Assembly (NCBI GenBank): GCA_963667075.1
Contig: OY762938.1
Location: forward strand, 1,736,001-1,800,000
DNA length: 64,000 bases
DNA from: G963667075 sp963667075
Lineage (GTDB): Bacteria > Pseudomonadota > Alphaproteobacteria > Micavibrionales > Micavibrionaceae
Reading direction: 5' to 3'
Below the pieces are notes generated by a model, which searched no databases, had not been told where the DNA came from, and saw nothing but the letters and a program-made list of their open reading frames with translations. This document shows positions 1 to 7,055 of this stretch, one piece after another (within the stretch, counting starts at the first letter, position 1; every line of letters starts with the position of its first letter). The translations under genes and the position numbers were made by a program.

Positions 1-1
1 A

Positions 2-340
2 TCAGAGCGTCGTGCTCGCCGTGTTAGAGCAAAGCTTTCCCGCATTAATCGTGCTGGTTTGCCGCGTTTGTCTGTGTTTCGTTCTAACAAAGAAATTTAT
101 GCCCAGATCATTGATGATGTTCAAGGCGTAACGTTGGCGGCGGCTTCCAGCCGTGACGCTGATGCGAAGGTAAAGAATGGCGGTAATGTTGAGGGTGCAG
201 CGGCTGTAGGGAAGCTTGTGGCGGCCCGTGCAAAAAAAGCCGGTGTTGAAAAAGTTCGTTTTGATCGTGGTTCCTACCTTTATCATGGACGCATTAAAGC
301 TTTGGCAGATGGCGCACGTGACGGCGGTCTGGACTTTTAG
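2..340 (+). CDS. rplR: 50S ribosomal protein L18 (5' end outside window)
   Basis: The reading frame is open from the first bases of the window, so the start codon lies upstream. It ends in the usual L18 C-terminus, with the core YHGRIKALADGARDGGLDF. L18 binds 5S rRNA in the central protuberance of the large subunit. It is followed 27 nt later by rpsE in the canonical spc-operon order. The TTG at position 59 is an internal leucine codon and not a start, because conserved Arg-rich L18 sequence (RRARRVRAKLSRINRAG) is encoded before it. Confidence 0.95.
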   Translation, partial: SERRARRVRAKLSRINRAGLPRLSVFRSNKEIYAQIIDDVQGVTLAAASSRDADAKVKNGGNVEGAAAVGKLVAARAKKAGVEKVRFDRGSYLYHGRIKALADGARDGGLDF

Positions 341-367
341 AGATTTAAAGATTTTAAGGATAAGAAA

Positions 368-949
368 ATGGCAAGAGCAGCAGACAACAAAAGAGATCAA
401 AGAAACGAAGAGCCTGAGCTGAATGAACGCTTGGTGGCCGTTAACCGCGTAGCAAAAGTGGTTAAAGGTGGCCGTCGTTTTGGTTTCGCCGCCCTGGTCG
501 TCGTCGGTGACGAAAGAGGCCGTGTTGGGACAGGCCATGGTAAAGCACGTGAAGTGCCGGAAGCTATTCAAAAGGCAACGCAGCAAGCGAAAAGAAACAT
601 GATTCGTGTTGCGCTTCGTGAAGGCCGTACGCTTCATCATGATGTTCAGGGGCGTTATGGGGCTGGTAAAGTTTATTTGCGTTCAGCACCTGCTGGTACA
701 GGTATTATTGCAGGTGGTCCTTTACGTGCTATATTTGAGGCACTTGGTGTACAGGACGTTGTTGCGAAATCTATTGGTTCCAGTAATCCCTACAACATGG
801 TAAAAGCGACTTTTGAAGCGTTGAAGGCAACGCAGAGCCCACGCCATGTAGCTTCTCGCCGTAGTAAAAAGGTGAGTGATATCATCTCCAATCGTGAAGC
901 TGGTATGGCTAAAACGGAACAGAACGAAACAGAGAATAAAGAGGGATAG
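368..949 (+). CDS. rpsE: 30S ribosomal protein S5
   Basis: The 193-residue protein carries the S5 N-terminal double-stranded RNA-binding domain (about residues 16-80, with VKGGRRFGFAALVVVGD) and the C-terminal S5 domain (AGTGIIAGGPLRAIFEALG, about residues 105-175). S5 takes part in decoding accuracy and in forming the mRNA entry channel. It has acidic and charged tails beyond the core, and an AAGGATAAGAAA stretch precedes the ATG. It lies between rplR and rpmD, 3 nt before the next start, as expected in the spc operon. Confidence 0.97.
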   Translation: MARAADNKRDQRNEEPELNERLVAVNRVAKVVKGGRRFGFAALVVVGDERGRVGTGHGKAREVPEAIQKATQQAKRNMIRVALREGRTLHHDVQGRYGAGKVYLRSAPAGTGIIAGGPLRAIFEALGVQDVVAKSIGSSNPYNMVKATFEALKATQSPRHVASRRSKKVSDIISNREAGMAKTEQNETENKEG

Positions 950-952
950 GAT

Positions 953-1324
953 ATGGCTGACGAAAAAGAAAAGAAAGCTAAAAAAGCGGCACCAAAAAAG
1001 GCTGCAGCTAAGCCTAAAGCTAAGGCAGAGACAAAAAAGGCTACGCCTAAAAAGGCAGAACCTAAAAAAGCTGTAGCGAAAGCAGCCAAGGCACCGGCCA
1101 AGAAAGAGGCTGCACCTAAGGCTAAGAAAGCAGCGGCTACTAAAACTGTTATTGTAACGCAAACGGGGTCTCCTATTGGTCGTCAAAAATATCAAAGACA
1201 GACCTTGGTTGGTCTCGGTTTGAATAAAATGAACAGAACACGTGAGCTGGAGGATACACCTTCCGTTCGTGGTATGATTGATGCGGTTAAACACCTTGTA
1301 AAAGTCGAGGAAAACGCTGCTTAA
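953..1324 (+). CDS. rpmD: 50S ribosomal protein L30 with a long Lys/Ala-rich N-terminal extension
   Basis: Residues from about 65 to 123 are a normal L30 domain, including TQTGSPIGRQKYQRQTLVGL and a C-terminal VRGMIDAVKHLVKVEE. Bacterial L30 is usually about 60 residues; here it is preceded by about 60 residues of almost pure Lys, Ala, Pro and Glu that resemble a histone H1 tail. The start ATG is 3 nt after the rpsE stop, and no better start exists inside the tail next to the L30 domain. The tail is probably disordered and nucleic-acid binding (inference). Position between rpsE and rplO fits L30. Confidence 0.93.
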   Translation: MADEKEKKAKKAAPKKAAAKPKAKAETKKATPKKAEPKKAVAKAAKAPAKKEAAPKAKKAAATKTVIVTQTGSPIGRQKYQRQTLVGLGLNKMNRTRELEDTPSVRGMIDAVKHLVKVEENAA

Positions 1325-1358
1325 ATTAATAATAAGCCAGTGATAAAGGTTAAGAACA

Positions 1359-1901
1359 ATGAAACTGAATGAATTACAACCAAAAGAAAACTCAAGCCAA
1401 GAGCGCACACGTGTTGGTCGCGGTATTGGGTCTGGTAAGGGCAAAACGTCCGGCCGTGGTCAAAAAGGTCAGAAATCCCGTACGGGTGTTTCCTTAAAAG
1501 GGTTTGAAGGCGGTCAGATGCCGATTTATCGTCGTTTGCCCAAACGCGGTTTTAACAACATTTTTGCTAAGGACTTTGTGACGGTTAATCTGGGGCGTCT
1601 GCAAGAGGCGATTGATGCCAAGGCACTTGATGCAAAAAAAGAAATTAATGAGGATACTCTGGTTGACGCAGGTGTTATTCGTCGTAAGAAAGACGGTGTT
1701 CGTCTTCTCGGTAATGGCGAGTTGAAAGCAAAAATAGCGCTTAAAATCTCAGGTGGTGCAACGAAATCTGCTATAGCGGCTGTTGAAAAAGCAGGCGGTA
1801 AAGTTGAAATTGTTGAGGCTAAGTCAGCGCACAGCGAGAAAAACGCTGAGAGCAAAGGTGCGGCCAGAGGCAAAAAAGCTGAAAAAAAAGCTAAGAAATA
1901 A
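1359..1901 (+). CDS. rplO: 50S ribosomal protein L15
   Basis: The 180-residue protein opens with the L15 signature (MKLNELQPKENS, then RVGRGIGSGKGKTSGRGQKG) and continues through FEGGQMPIYRRLPKRGFNN. L15 is a late-assembling 23S rRNA-binding protein. After the L15 core (about residue 150) there is a Lys/Ala/Glu-rich tail of about 30 residues, echoing the basic extension on neighbouring L30. In related bacteria secY follows directly; here an intrinsic terminator and about 5 kb of accessory DNA intervene. Confidence 0.97.
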   Translation: MKLNELQPKENSSQERTRVGRGIGSGKGKTSGRGQKGQKSRTGVSLKGFEGGQMPIYRRLPKRGFNNIFAKDFVTVNLGRLQEAIDAKALDAKKEINEDTLVDAGVIRRKKDGVRLLGNGELKAKIALKISGGATKSAIAAVEKAGGKVEIVEAKSAHSEKNAESKGAARGKKAEKKAKK

Positions 1902-1929
1902 GCTTATATAAAGAACAAAATCATAAAAG

Positions 1930-1965
1930 AAGGACGCATTCCAAGCAGGATGCGTCCTTTTCTTT
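1930..1965 (+). terminator. intrinsic terminator after rplO
   Basis: A perfect 10-bp stem (AAGGACGCAT at 1930-1939 with ATGCGTCCTT at 1950-1959) is followed by a T-rich tract. It would end spc-operon transcription before secY, which is unusual because secY normally belongs to the same transcript. Confidence 0.85.
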
Positions 1966-1970
1966 GTTTG

Positions 1971-2095
1971 TTATACCAATTCGCGTTCATTAAATGAGTA
2001 TTGGTATAAGGGTTGCGACGGCAACCCCGCGCGAAAGCGCGAAGCTTGCGTGGCGTCTGAACGCTTTCCTCATCAGATGATGAGGAAATGGTATT
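1971..2095. repeat. single copy of a structured repeat related to the 46-kb array
   Basis: The element opens with an inverted repeat (TTATACCAAT 1971-1980, ATTGGTATAA 2000-2009). It continues with hairpin GGTTGC-GACG-GCAACC (2011-2026), hairpin CGCGC-GAAA-GCGCG with a GNRA loop (2028-2041), the core GAAGCTTGCGTGGCGTCTGA then ACG (2041-2063), and a hairpin TTTCCTCATC/GATGAGGAAA (2065-2088). The core and the preceding stem-loop position match the tandem array at 45991-46390. Confidence 0.7.
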
Positions 2096-2139
2096 AGGCT
2101 CATTTATAGCGTATGCCATACAAAATGATCATGGATTTA

Positions 2140-2217
2140 TGCGCTTATCTGCGTGCTTTCGAGACCGGTTATGAGGTCAAGGAAGAAATCGGATGCTGGT
2201 GGATGCGCTCTTATGGT
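2140..2217 (+). pseudogene. fragment of an IS3-type OrfB, opposite in orientation to the IS3 element next to it
   Basis: Translated on the plus strand the bases read YLRAFETGYEVKEEIG. This matches YLHAFETGYEAKSEIG near the C-terminus of the IS3 OrfB at 2401-3267, which lies on the minus strand. Only about 26 codons remain, with no start or stop. It is a relic of a second, inverted IS3-family copy. Confidence 0.7.
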
Positions 2218-2400
2218 ACGTCTTAATAAGAATAAGACATGTTATAGTTATGAATGACTTATCATGTATCGCACAGGATTGCCGTTTTATCCTTTATTGA
2301 AGAAGGCGGAAGCAAGGTTGAAGCAGCGCGTCTGTTTGAAGTGGTCCTGTTTATTAGACAGGTAAGCGGCGAAATTAAGGTGGATTCTCGTTGTTAAAAA

Positions 2401-3267
2401 CTACGCCGCACATTCGTAAAATTCTTCTACATCTTTTGTCCTTTCCTGTAAAGCCATGCTGTTTGTATAAAGTTCTTCCGGTGTTTTCCCTCCATGCGTG
2501 GAATGCGGCCGGAGATGATTGTAAAACCTTATCCACCGACCGATTTCGGACTTGGCTTCATAGCCTGTTTCAAACGCATGCAGATATACACATTCATATT
2601 TCAAAGACCGCCAAAGCCGCTCGATGAACACATTATCCATCCACCGGCCTTTGCCATCCATCGATATTTTGATCCCGTGATCTTTTAAAACGCCTGTAAA
2701 ATCAACGCTCGTAAACTGGCTTCCTTGATCCGTGTTAAAGATTTCCGGTGCGCCGTAAAGGGTTATAGCCTCCTCCAGAGCCTCTACGCAAAATGCCGTA
2801 TCAAGTGTATTGGACAGCCGCCATGACAGAACTTTTCGGCTGTACCAATCCATGATCGCCACCAGATACAAAAACCCTTTGCGCATAGGGATATACGTAA
2901 TGTCCGTGCACCACACCTGATTAGGTCTTGTGATTTCAAGCCCCTTTAGCAGATACGGATACACTTTGTGCTGCGGATGGGGATCGGATGTGCGCGGCTT
3001 CTGATAAAGCGTCCGCAACCCCATCAGACGCATTAGACGGCGTACACGATGTCGGCCCACACCGTGGCAGCCTTTCCGTACAAGAAGGCGAACCATCTGC
3101 CGCGATCCTAAAAATGGATACGCCATAAATAGCTCATCTATTGCATGCATCAAGCCTAAATTCTCTTCGCTCTCTCCACAGGGCACATAATAAACGCTTG
3201 AGCGCGAGACAGACAACAGCCTGCATTGCAAAGCAATAGGAAGTGCACCATTTGCACGATTGATCAT
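2401..3267 (-). CDS. IS3-family transposase OrfB (DDE integrase domain)
   Basis: The 288-residue protein has the HTH_21 region (about 25-90) and the rve integrase core with all three catalytic acidic residues: D in WCTDITYIPM, D in FNTDQGSQF and E in FIERLWRSLKYE. The same frame stays open upstream of the annotated ATG (SLRQNLSTNRRLK), which is normal N-terminal OrfB sequence. It is therefore expected to be made as an OrfAB fusion by -1 frameshifting from orfA. It appears intact and potentially active. Confidence 0.93.
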   Translation of the reverse strand: MINRANGALPIALQCRLLSVSRSSVYYVPCGESEENLGLMHAIDELFMAYPFLGSRQMVRLLVRKGCHGVGRHRVRRLMRLMGLRTLYQKPRTSDPHPQHKVYPYLLKGLEITRPNQVWCTDITYIPMRKGFLYLVAIMDWYSRKVLSWRLSNTLDTAFCVEALEEAITLYGAPEIFNTDQGSQFTSVDFTGVLKDHGIKISMDGKGRWMDNVFIERLWRSLKYECVYLHAFETGYEAKSEIGRWIRFYNHLRPHSTHGGKTPEELYTNSMALQERTKDVEEFYECAA

Positions 3268-3287
3268 CTTTAATCTCCGGTTCGTGC

Positions 3288-3572
3288 TCAGATTTTGCCG
3301 GAGACTTTGACTAAAAAATCCCGTTCCACAGTTAACTGGCCAATCTTTTCATGAAGACGCGATATTTCTTTCTCATGCGCCAAGTCCGGCGATACGATTT
3401 GCCCAGAAAACACGCCAGGCAACGCTTCTAAACGCTGTTTCTTCCATTTGCTGATCTGGTTCGGATGTATCCCGTACTCCGCTGATAACTCCGCTGTCGT
3501 CTTGTCTCCACGTACAGCTTCTATAGCCACTTTCGACTTAAACGCCGGTGAATGATTTCGTCTCTTTGCCAT
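3288..3572 (-). CDS. IS3-family transposase OrfA (HTH)
   Basis: The 94-residue protein has the helix-turn-helix of IS3 OrfA (AELSAEYGIHPNQISKWKKQ, about residues 28-47) followed by a leucine-zipper-like segment (ISRLHEKIGQLTVERDFLV). Near its 3' end the coding strand carries the heptamer T TTT TTA (plus-strand 3312-3318) in the correct phase for a -1 shift into orfB. It sits 21 nt upstream of the orfB ATG. Confidence 0.92.
   Translation of the reverse strand: MAKRRNHSPAFKSKVAIEAVRGDKTTAELSAEYGIHPNQISKWKKQRLEALPGVFSGQIVSPDLAHEKEISRLHEKIGQLTVERDFLVKVSGKI
3312..3318 (-). promoter_or_regulatory. -1 ribosomal frameshift site (T TTT TTA) in the IS3 element
   Basis: On the coding strand the zero frame reads GAT TTT TTA GTC. 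Slippage by one base gives TTT TTT AGT CAA, which continues without a stop into orfB. The heptamer fits the X XXY YYZ rule. This is inferred from frame geometry and from the known strategy of IS3 elements. Confidence 0.7.
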
Positions 3573-4183
3573 ATCTGTAAATTCCTTCCTCTTTTCAGGC
3601 TAGAATCCACCTTAACACCCTGTCCAGTTTTTTAGGACCAGCTCTGTTCAAGGTTTCGCGCGCTATGCTTTATCGTTGGCTCGAGCTTGACGACGTTACG
3701 CCGAAGCCGCCGCCAAAAAGTCGTCATCGCAAAATCGACAAAGTGGTTTTGTAAGCCATAAAGGGAGGTTGAGTGGCTGGGCTACGAGAGGAAAGAAACT
3801 CTATGCTGGCCCTGTTGCAGGATCTGGATCGCCCCGGCATAGTCATCATGGCTCTAATGGCCGGTTCATAACAAAAAGACTATCAGGTCTTTGCTAAAAG
3901 AGCGCGGGCATGCCTTGTTACCACTTCCGCCCTACAGCCCCGATTTTAATCTTATTGAACAATCCTTCGGTGCCATGAAAAAAAGAAGAGAAGGGATGCC
4001 CGTCGAAACAACAGTAGAAGAGTTAATAATGTTTTATTCTTATTAAGAAGAACTATATGCCCCCTTCAAGGCGATTATTGCCCATCATTCCAGCTAGCTG
4101 GAATGATGGATCTGTCAAATCAAGTCGAAACTCTTACATATAAGGAACGGCTTGTGCCTAAATCGCTGTAGGCATTGTATATT

Positions 4184-4318
4184 TCATTTGCGCCAGAGGG
4201 AGAGAACCTTCCGGCCATCTGTATTGGCATCTTCAGCTTTATTATTATCTGTTTGGGAGATGATTTTCCTATAATCACCAGCATGAACGGGCTTAGGAGA
4301 CAAAGCTTTTTTGTTCAT
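4184..4318 (-). CDS. possible small ORF, 44 residues, unknown
   Basis: An ATG at 4318 opens a 44-codon frame beginning MNKKALSPKPVHAGDYRKII and ending LSLWRK. It is hydrophilic, has no recognisable domain and has only a weak ribosome-binding site. It lies just downstream of the duplicated end of the cold-shock gene, in DNA that otherwise holds IS debris. It may be a remnant of a longer gene. Confidence 0.2.
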   Translation of the reverse strand: MNKKALSPKPVHAGDYRKIISQTDNNKAEDANTDGRKVLSLWRK

Positions 4319-4326
4319 CTTATCTG

Positions 4327-4466
4327 AGATCATATAATTTAAGCCACTTTTTTAAGATTAGTTGCACTGTCTTTCCCTTTTTTAGGGGCGCGTTGAAGAT
4401 CATATAATTTAAGCCACTTCTTTAAGATTAGTTGCACTGTCTTTCCCTTTTTTAGGGTCGCGTTGA
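4327..4466. repeat. tandem duplication (period 70 bp) of the 3' end of the cold-shock gene
   Basis: Copy 1 (4327-4396) and copy 2 (4397-4466) differ at only a few positions. Both hold the last roughly 19 codons and stop of the cold-shock gene on the minus strand. The functional gene ends in copy 2, leaving copy 1 as an untranslated duplicate. Confidence 0.9.
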
Positions 4467-4636
4467 AGATCATAACTAATCTTCTGGCCTTCTTTTAAAG
4501 TATTCATTCCAGCACGTTCAACGGCACTGATATGTACAAATACATCGCCACTGCCGTTATCAGGCTCGATAAACCCAAAGCCTTTTTGATCGTTAAACCA
4601 TTTTACTGTTCCGGTTTGTTGGTCTTGGTCTTGCAT
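4409..4636 (-). CDS. cold-shock domain protein
   Basis: The 75-residue protein is a single cold-shock domain with both RNA-binding motifs: KGFGFIEP (RNP1-like) and DVFVHISAVERAG (RNP2-like). Members bind single-stranded RNA or DNA and melt mRNA structure. The start chosen is the ATG at 4636 (MQDQDQQTGTVKWFND), which follows an AAGGAAT ribosome-binding site; the open frame extends 12 codons further upstream without support. It ends in a Lys-rich KKGKDSATNLKEVA. It lies inside the accessory block that splits rplO from secY, and its 3' end is tandemly duplicated. Confidence 0.9.
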   Translation of the reverse strand: MQDQDQQTGTVKWFNDQKGFGFIEPDNGSGDVFVHISAVERAGMNTLKEGQKISYDLQRDPKKGKDSATNLKEVA

Positions 4637-4911
4637 GATTTTTATTCCTTTCACTGCAAAATTATTAGGCAAATGGCAAACGTCATTGCGCCGCCAAATG
4701 CATTTTCGCGTTCGATTTTTGAAAAACTGTTCGATAAAACTGAACTTTTGAGAGGAAAGGTGAATTTTCTAAGCTCACGGTCTTAGCTGTTTAGCAAGAC
4801 AACCTGTAAAAAAGATCTGTACTATATAAAATAGAGCATCATCGTCAAACGATGGCGCATCTATGACAGCTTTAAGCACGTACGTCAAGAAAATACGCAT
4901 ATAGGAGTATT

Positions 4912-4972
4912 ATAGTCGTTTAGAAGAAGGAACAGCGCTCTTTGTTCTGGAATGTTCGACCTAAAAGGCCAC
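4912..4972 (+). repeat. internally deleted copy (C) of the dispersed ~140-bp repeat
   Basis: The copy keeps the left end (TATAGTCGTTTAGAAGAAG), the middle word GCTCTTTGTTCTGGA and the right word GTTCGACCTAAAAGGCC. It lacks the two central palindromes of the full copies at 12093 and 51903. It abuts an IS3 end at 4973. Confidence 0.75.
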
Positions 4973-5092
4973 CTTCGACTTGAATGCCGGTGAATGATTT
5001 CGTCTCTTTGCCATATCTGTAAATTCCTTCCTTTTTTCAGGTTAGAATCCACCTTAACTGCCTGTCCAGTTTTTTAGGACCAGCTCTCTTAG
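4973..5092 (-). mobile_element. solo right end of the IS3 element
   Basis: The sequence is nearly identical to 3530-3646, namely the IS3 terminal inverted repeat, the leader and the first roughly 20 codons of orfA. The rest of the element is missing. It is evidence of a deletion or recombination between IS copies. Confidence 0.85.
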
Positions 5093-5154
5093 AGCTAATG
5101 GTACGGACGTCCCCTCCGTTTTTACGGGGGGAGGCAAAGCTGGGCTGTTGTATA

Positions 5155-6594
5155 TTAACCGGGACCTTCTGAAAGAGAGGGGCCGCTCGGGAGGCCCGCA
5201 TAAAATGGTCTATTATTATGCGGGGAAAGGGCGATCTGTTTATCGTTTTTCACATGATCAGCCAAGGCCTCGACGACCTGTTTGCTAAAGACATCAGGGT
5301 GCTCCAACAGGTATTCTGTATCGCTGCGGTTTGTAACGTATCCTGTTTCAACGAGGACAGCACTGCCAGGGATACCACTTTCATGACGTAGTCTTTCAAA
5401 ACCGCCTGTTGCGGCAAAACGTGCGGTCTTTATTTTTGTGTTGTTATGACCAACTTGAACATGGTCAGCCAGTGCATGGCTCATGGCGTCTGAATCTGCA
5501 TTTAGAGCTGGACGCGATGTGGCATCTGATTCTGTATCTGTATAAGTATAGAGCCTGGTCCCGCTCATACGGCTGCTGCGGTCAGGTGTGGCGTTGGCTT
5601 CAATGGCTAAAACCGTGGAATAAGGTGCGCCGGTTAGGGCTGCAATATTATGCGCTAATGCGCCCCGGAAGCTGATGTGGGCTTTGTTATCCATGTACGG
5701 GATAGGGAATTGCCTGTCAGGATTGCCAATAACAACGGCGTTAAAACCGGCCTCATAAGATTGCTGTGCAATATCTTTAGCAATAGGACTAACGACATCC
5801 CGTTCCATAACGCCTTTAATAACCGATGGGGCGCCTTTATCGGCGCCAGAGCCATGCCCTGCCACTGTGAAAACAATGGGACGGGATGATTTAAAGCGGG
5901 GATCAAATTCCACTTTTTCGCCTCTCAGCGTGGCTTGTACAGCTGTCATAATGGCTTGATTGGAAATGCCGTATCCGTTGTCCCCGTGCGGATTTCCTTC
6001 AATGAAGCGTTCAGGATTAAGGTTATGATATCTGGCCGGTATAGGCGGATTTTTATATTTCAAATCAACAATGGGGCTGAATTCATTTTTTAGCACAGAC
6101 TCTTTTTTATAGGGATCGTGGGGAATAGCACTTGTTTCTGTTCCTGAAAGTTTAAGCCTTTGTCCGATAGCAATATCGCCATCTTTATTCAGGTGGTTGA
6201 TTCTTTTTAACTCTTCTACACGATTGGCAATAGCGGTATTGGAGGTATCGGCCCCAATTTTTTTTGCGAAATTTTTCGCTATATTCCACACGTTATCGCC
6301 GCGAACTGTTGTATGGTATATGTCCTGTTTATCAGAAGGAGAGGACTCTGTAGGCGTTTGTGCAGGGGGCTGTGAGGGGGCTGCCGGCTTTGGAAGATTA
6401 TTGTTTTCCATTTCCCAGAGTTTAAGGCTCTGGCCGGGGTAAATGGTACCGTTTGCGCCCAGATTGTTGATTGTTTTCAATTCTTTTACGCGACTGGCGA
6501 TAACGGCATTCGAGGTGTCCAGCCCATTATCCTCCAAAAGATTTTTTACGATCTTCCACAGTGAATCATTTTTGACAACATCATAGACACTCAT
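5155..6594 (-). CDS. LysM-type N-acetylmuramoyl-L-alanine amidase (Amidase_3 family)
   Basis: The 479-residue protein has two LysM-like repeats at about residues 3-60 and 92-150, each ending in G(Q)xLKL, joined by a Pro/Ser-rich linker. An Amidase_3 domain follows (about 240-460): FTVAGHGSGADKGA supplies the first zinc ligand, MERD the glutamate ligand and VLVETGYVTNRSDTEYLL the catalytic glutamate. The usual SIHAN motif reads AIEANA, so the third ligand His appears replaced by Glu. There is no signal peptide. It would cut the amide bond between the glycan and the stem peptide, if active and exported. It lies alone on the minus strand within the accessory block before secY. Confidence 0.85.
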   Translation of the reverse strand: MSVYDVVKNDSLWKIVKNLLEDNGLDTSNAVIASRVKELKTINNLGANGTIYPGQSLKLWEMENNNLPKPAAPSQPPAQTPTESSPSDKQDIYHTTVRGDNVWNIAKNFAKKIGADTSNTAIANRVEELKRINHLNKDGDIAIGQRLKLSGTETSAIPHDPYKKESVLKNEFSPIVDLKYKNPPIPARYHNLNPERFIEGNPHGDNGYGISNQAIMTAVQATLRGEKVEFDPRFKSSRPIVFTVAGHGSGADKGAPSVIKGVMERDVVSPIAKDIAQQSYEAGFNAVVIGNPDRQFPIPYMDNKAHISFRGALAHNIAALTGAPYSTVLAIEANATPDRSSRMSGTRLYTYTDTESDATSRPALNADSDAMSHALADHVQVGHNNTKIKTARFAATGGFERLRHESGIPGSAVLVETGYVTNRSDTEYLLEHPDVFSKQVVEALADHVKNDKQIALSPHNNRPFYAGLPSGPSLSEGPG

Positions 6595-6599
6595 TTATT

Positions 6600-7055
6600 G
6601 ACACCTTCTTACCTGATCCTTTTGAATTTACCCCACTTTATTAAAGGAAATTGTAAGCCATAAACGTTAATATTATTTTATAGTTTTTATTTTAATTTAT
6701 TATAGGGGGGAGTATAGCCTGTGCGGCACAATGTGCGCAAAGTTTTCTGACAACGCTTTGATTCTTCAATCAAATTTGTCTTATGTGCAAATTTTTCATG
6801 TGTTTTCAGCATAGCACATACAGTTGCGCCGGCAGTTGCGCCGGTTTCCTGTCTCTCTGTTTCTCTCAAGACGGACATTTTCCAGGATTTTTTCTATTAC
6901 AGCTCATCGTTTAGCATAAGGCAGCTATATTAAGTTATGTGAAGTATTTTTTCTTCTGGAAAGAAGGTGTTCTCAGGCTTGAATTTGTGTTCGATATCTG
7001 CTTAATAGATGGGTTTCTAATATTGATTCTTATGTAAGAGAGAAAGAAGAGACTT
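6600..7055. other. intergenic region before secY
   Basis: About 450 bp of AT-rich DNA lies between the divergent amidase and secY. A 63-codon minus-strand ORF (6687-6878) is present but has no domain and contains a short direct repeat (GTTGCGCCGG twice), so I do not call it a gene. A plausible secY promoter lies at 6979-7007. Confidence 0.5.
6979..7007 (+). promoter_or_regulatory. candidate sigma-70-type promoter for secY-adk
   Basis: TTGAAT (6979-6984) and TTAATA (7002-7007) are separated by 17 bp, about 50 nt before the secY ATG. A separate promoter is needed because secY is cut off from the rest of the spc operon by a terminator. Confidence 0.45.

Larger units (their letters stand above)
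2342..3640 (-). mobile_element. IS3-family insertion sequence
   Basis: The element is about 1.3 kb. Its ends are TGGTCCTGTTTATTAGACAGG (left) and CCTGTCCAGTTTTTTAGGA followed by CCA (right), imperfect inverted repeats with TG...CA termini. It contains the orfA and orfB genes on the minus strand. A clean 3-4 bp target duplication is not visible; the flanks are IS630 coding sequence on both sides. A second copy of its right end lies at 4973-5092. Confidence 0.88.
2221..4047 (+). mobile_element. degenerate IS630-family element, split by an IS3 element
   Basis: Terminal inverted repeats TCTTAATAAGAATAAGAC (2221-2238) and GTTTTATTCTTATTAAGA (4030-4047) bracket the remnant. The 5' part of an OrfA starts at ATG 2254 (HRIAVLSFIEEGGSKVEAAR) and stops at 2341. 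The frame resumes after 3641 (VSRAMLYRWLELDD) and ends at 3754. The 3' part of the DDE ORF is readable at 3891-4046 (LLPLPPYSPDFNLIEQSFG). The middle of the transposase, including the first two acidic residues, is lost. Both junctions retain an Ala-x-Leu-Phe codon set written with different bases, so the two halves may come from different IS630 copies. Confidence 0.75.

Noticed and set aside
722..1444. Long minus-strand ORFs opposite rpsE, rpmD and rplO
   Set aside because: They are antisense shadows of ribosomal protein genes. Their composition mirrors the Lys/Ala codons of the sense strand.
1904..2119. Minus-strand ORF of 71 codons after rplO
   Set aside because: It is built from a terminator and the hairpins of the structured repeat. 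No domain is seen.
6687..6878. Minus-strand ORF of 63 codons before secY
   Set aside because: It has no domain and includes a short direct repeat, and it lies in the likely promoter region of secY.
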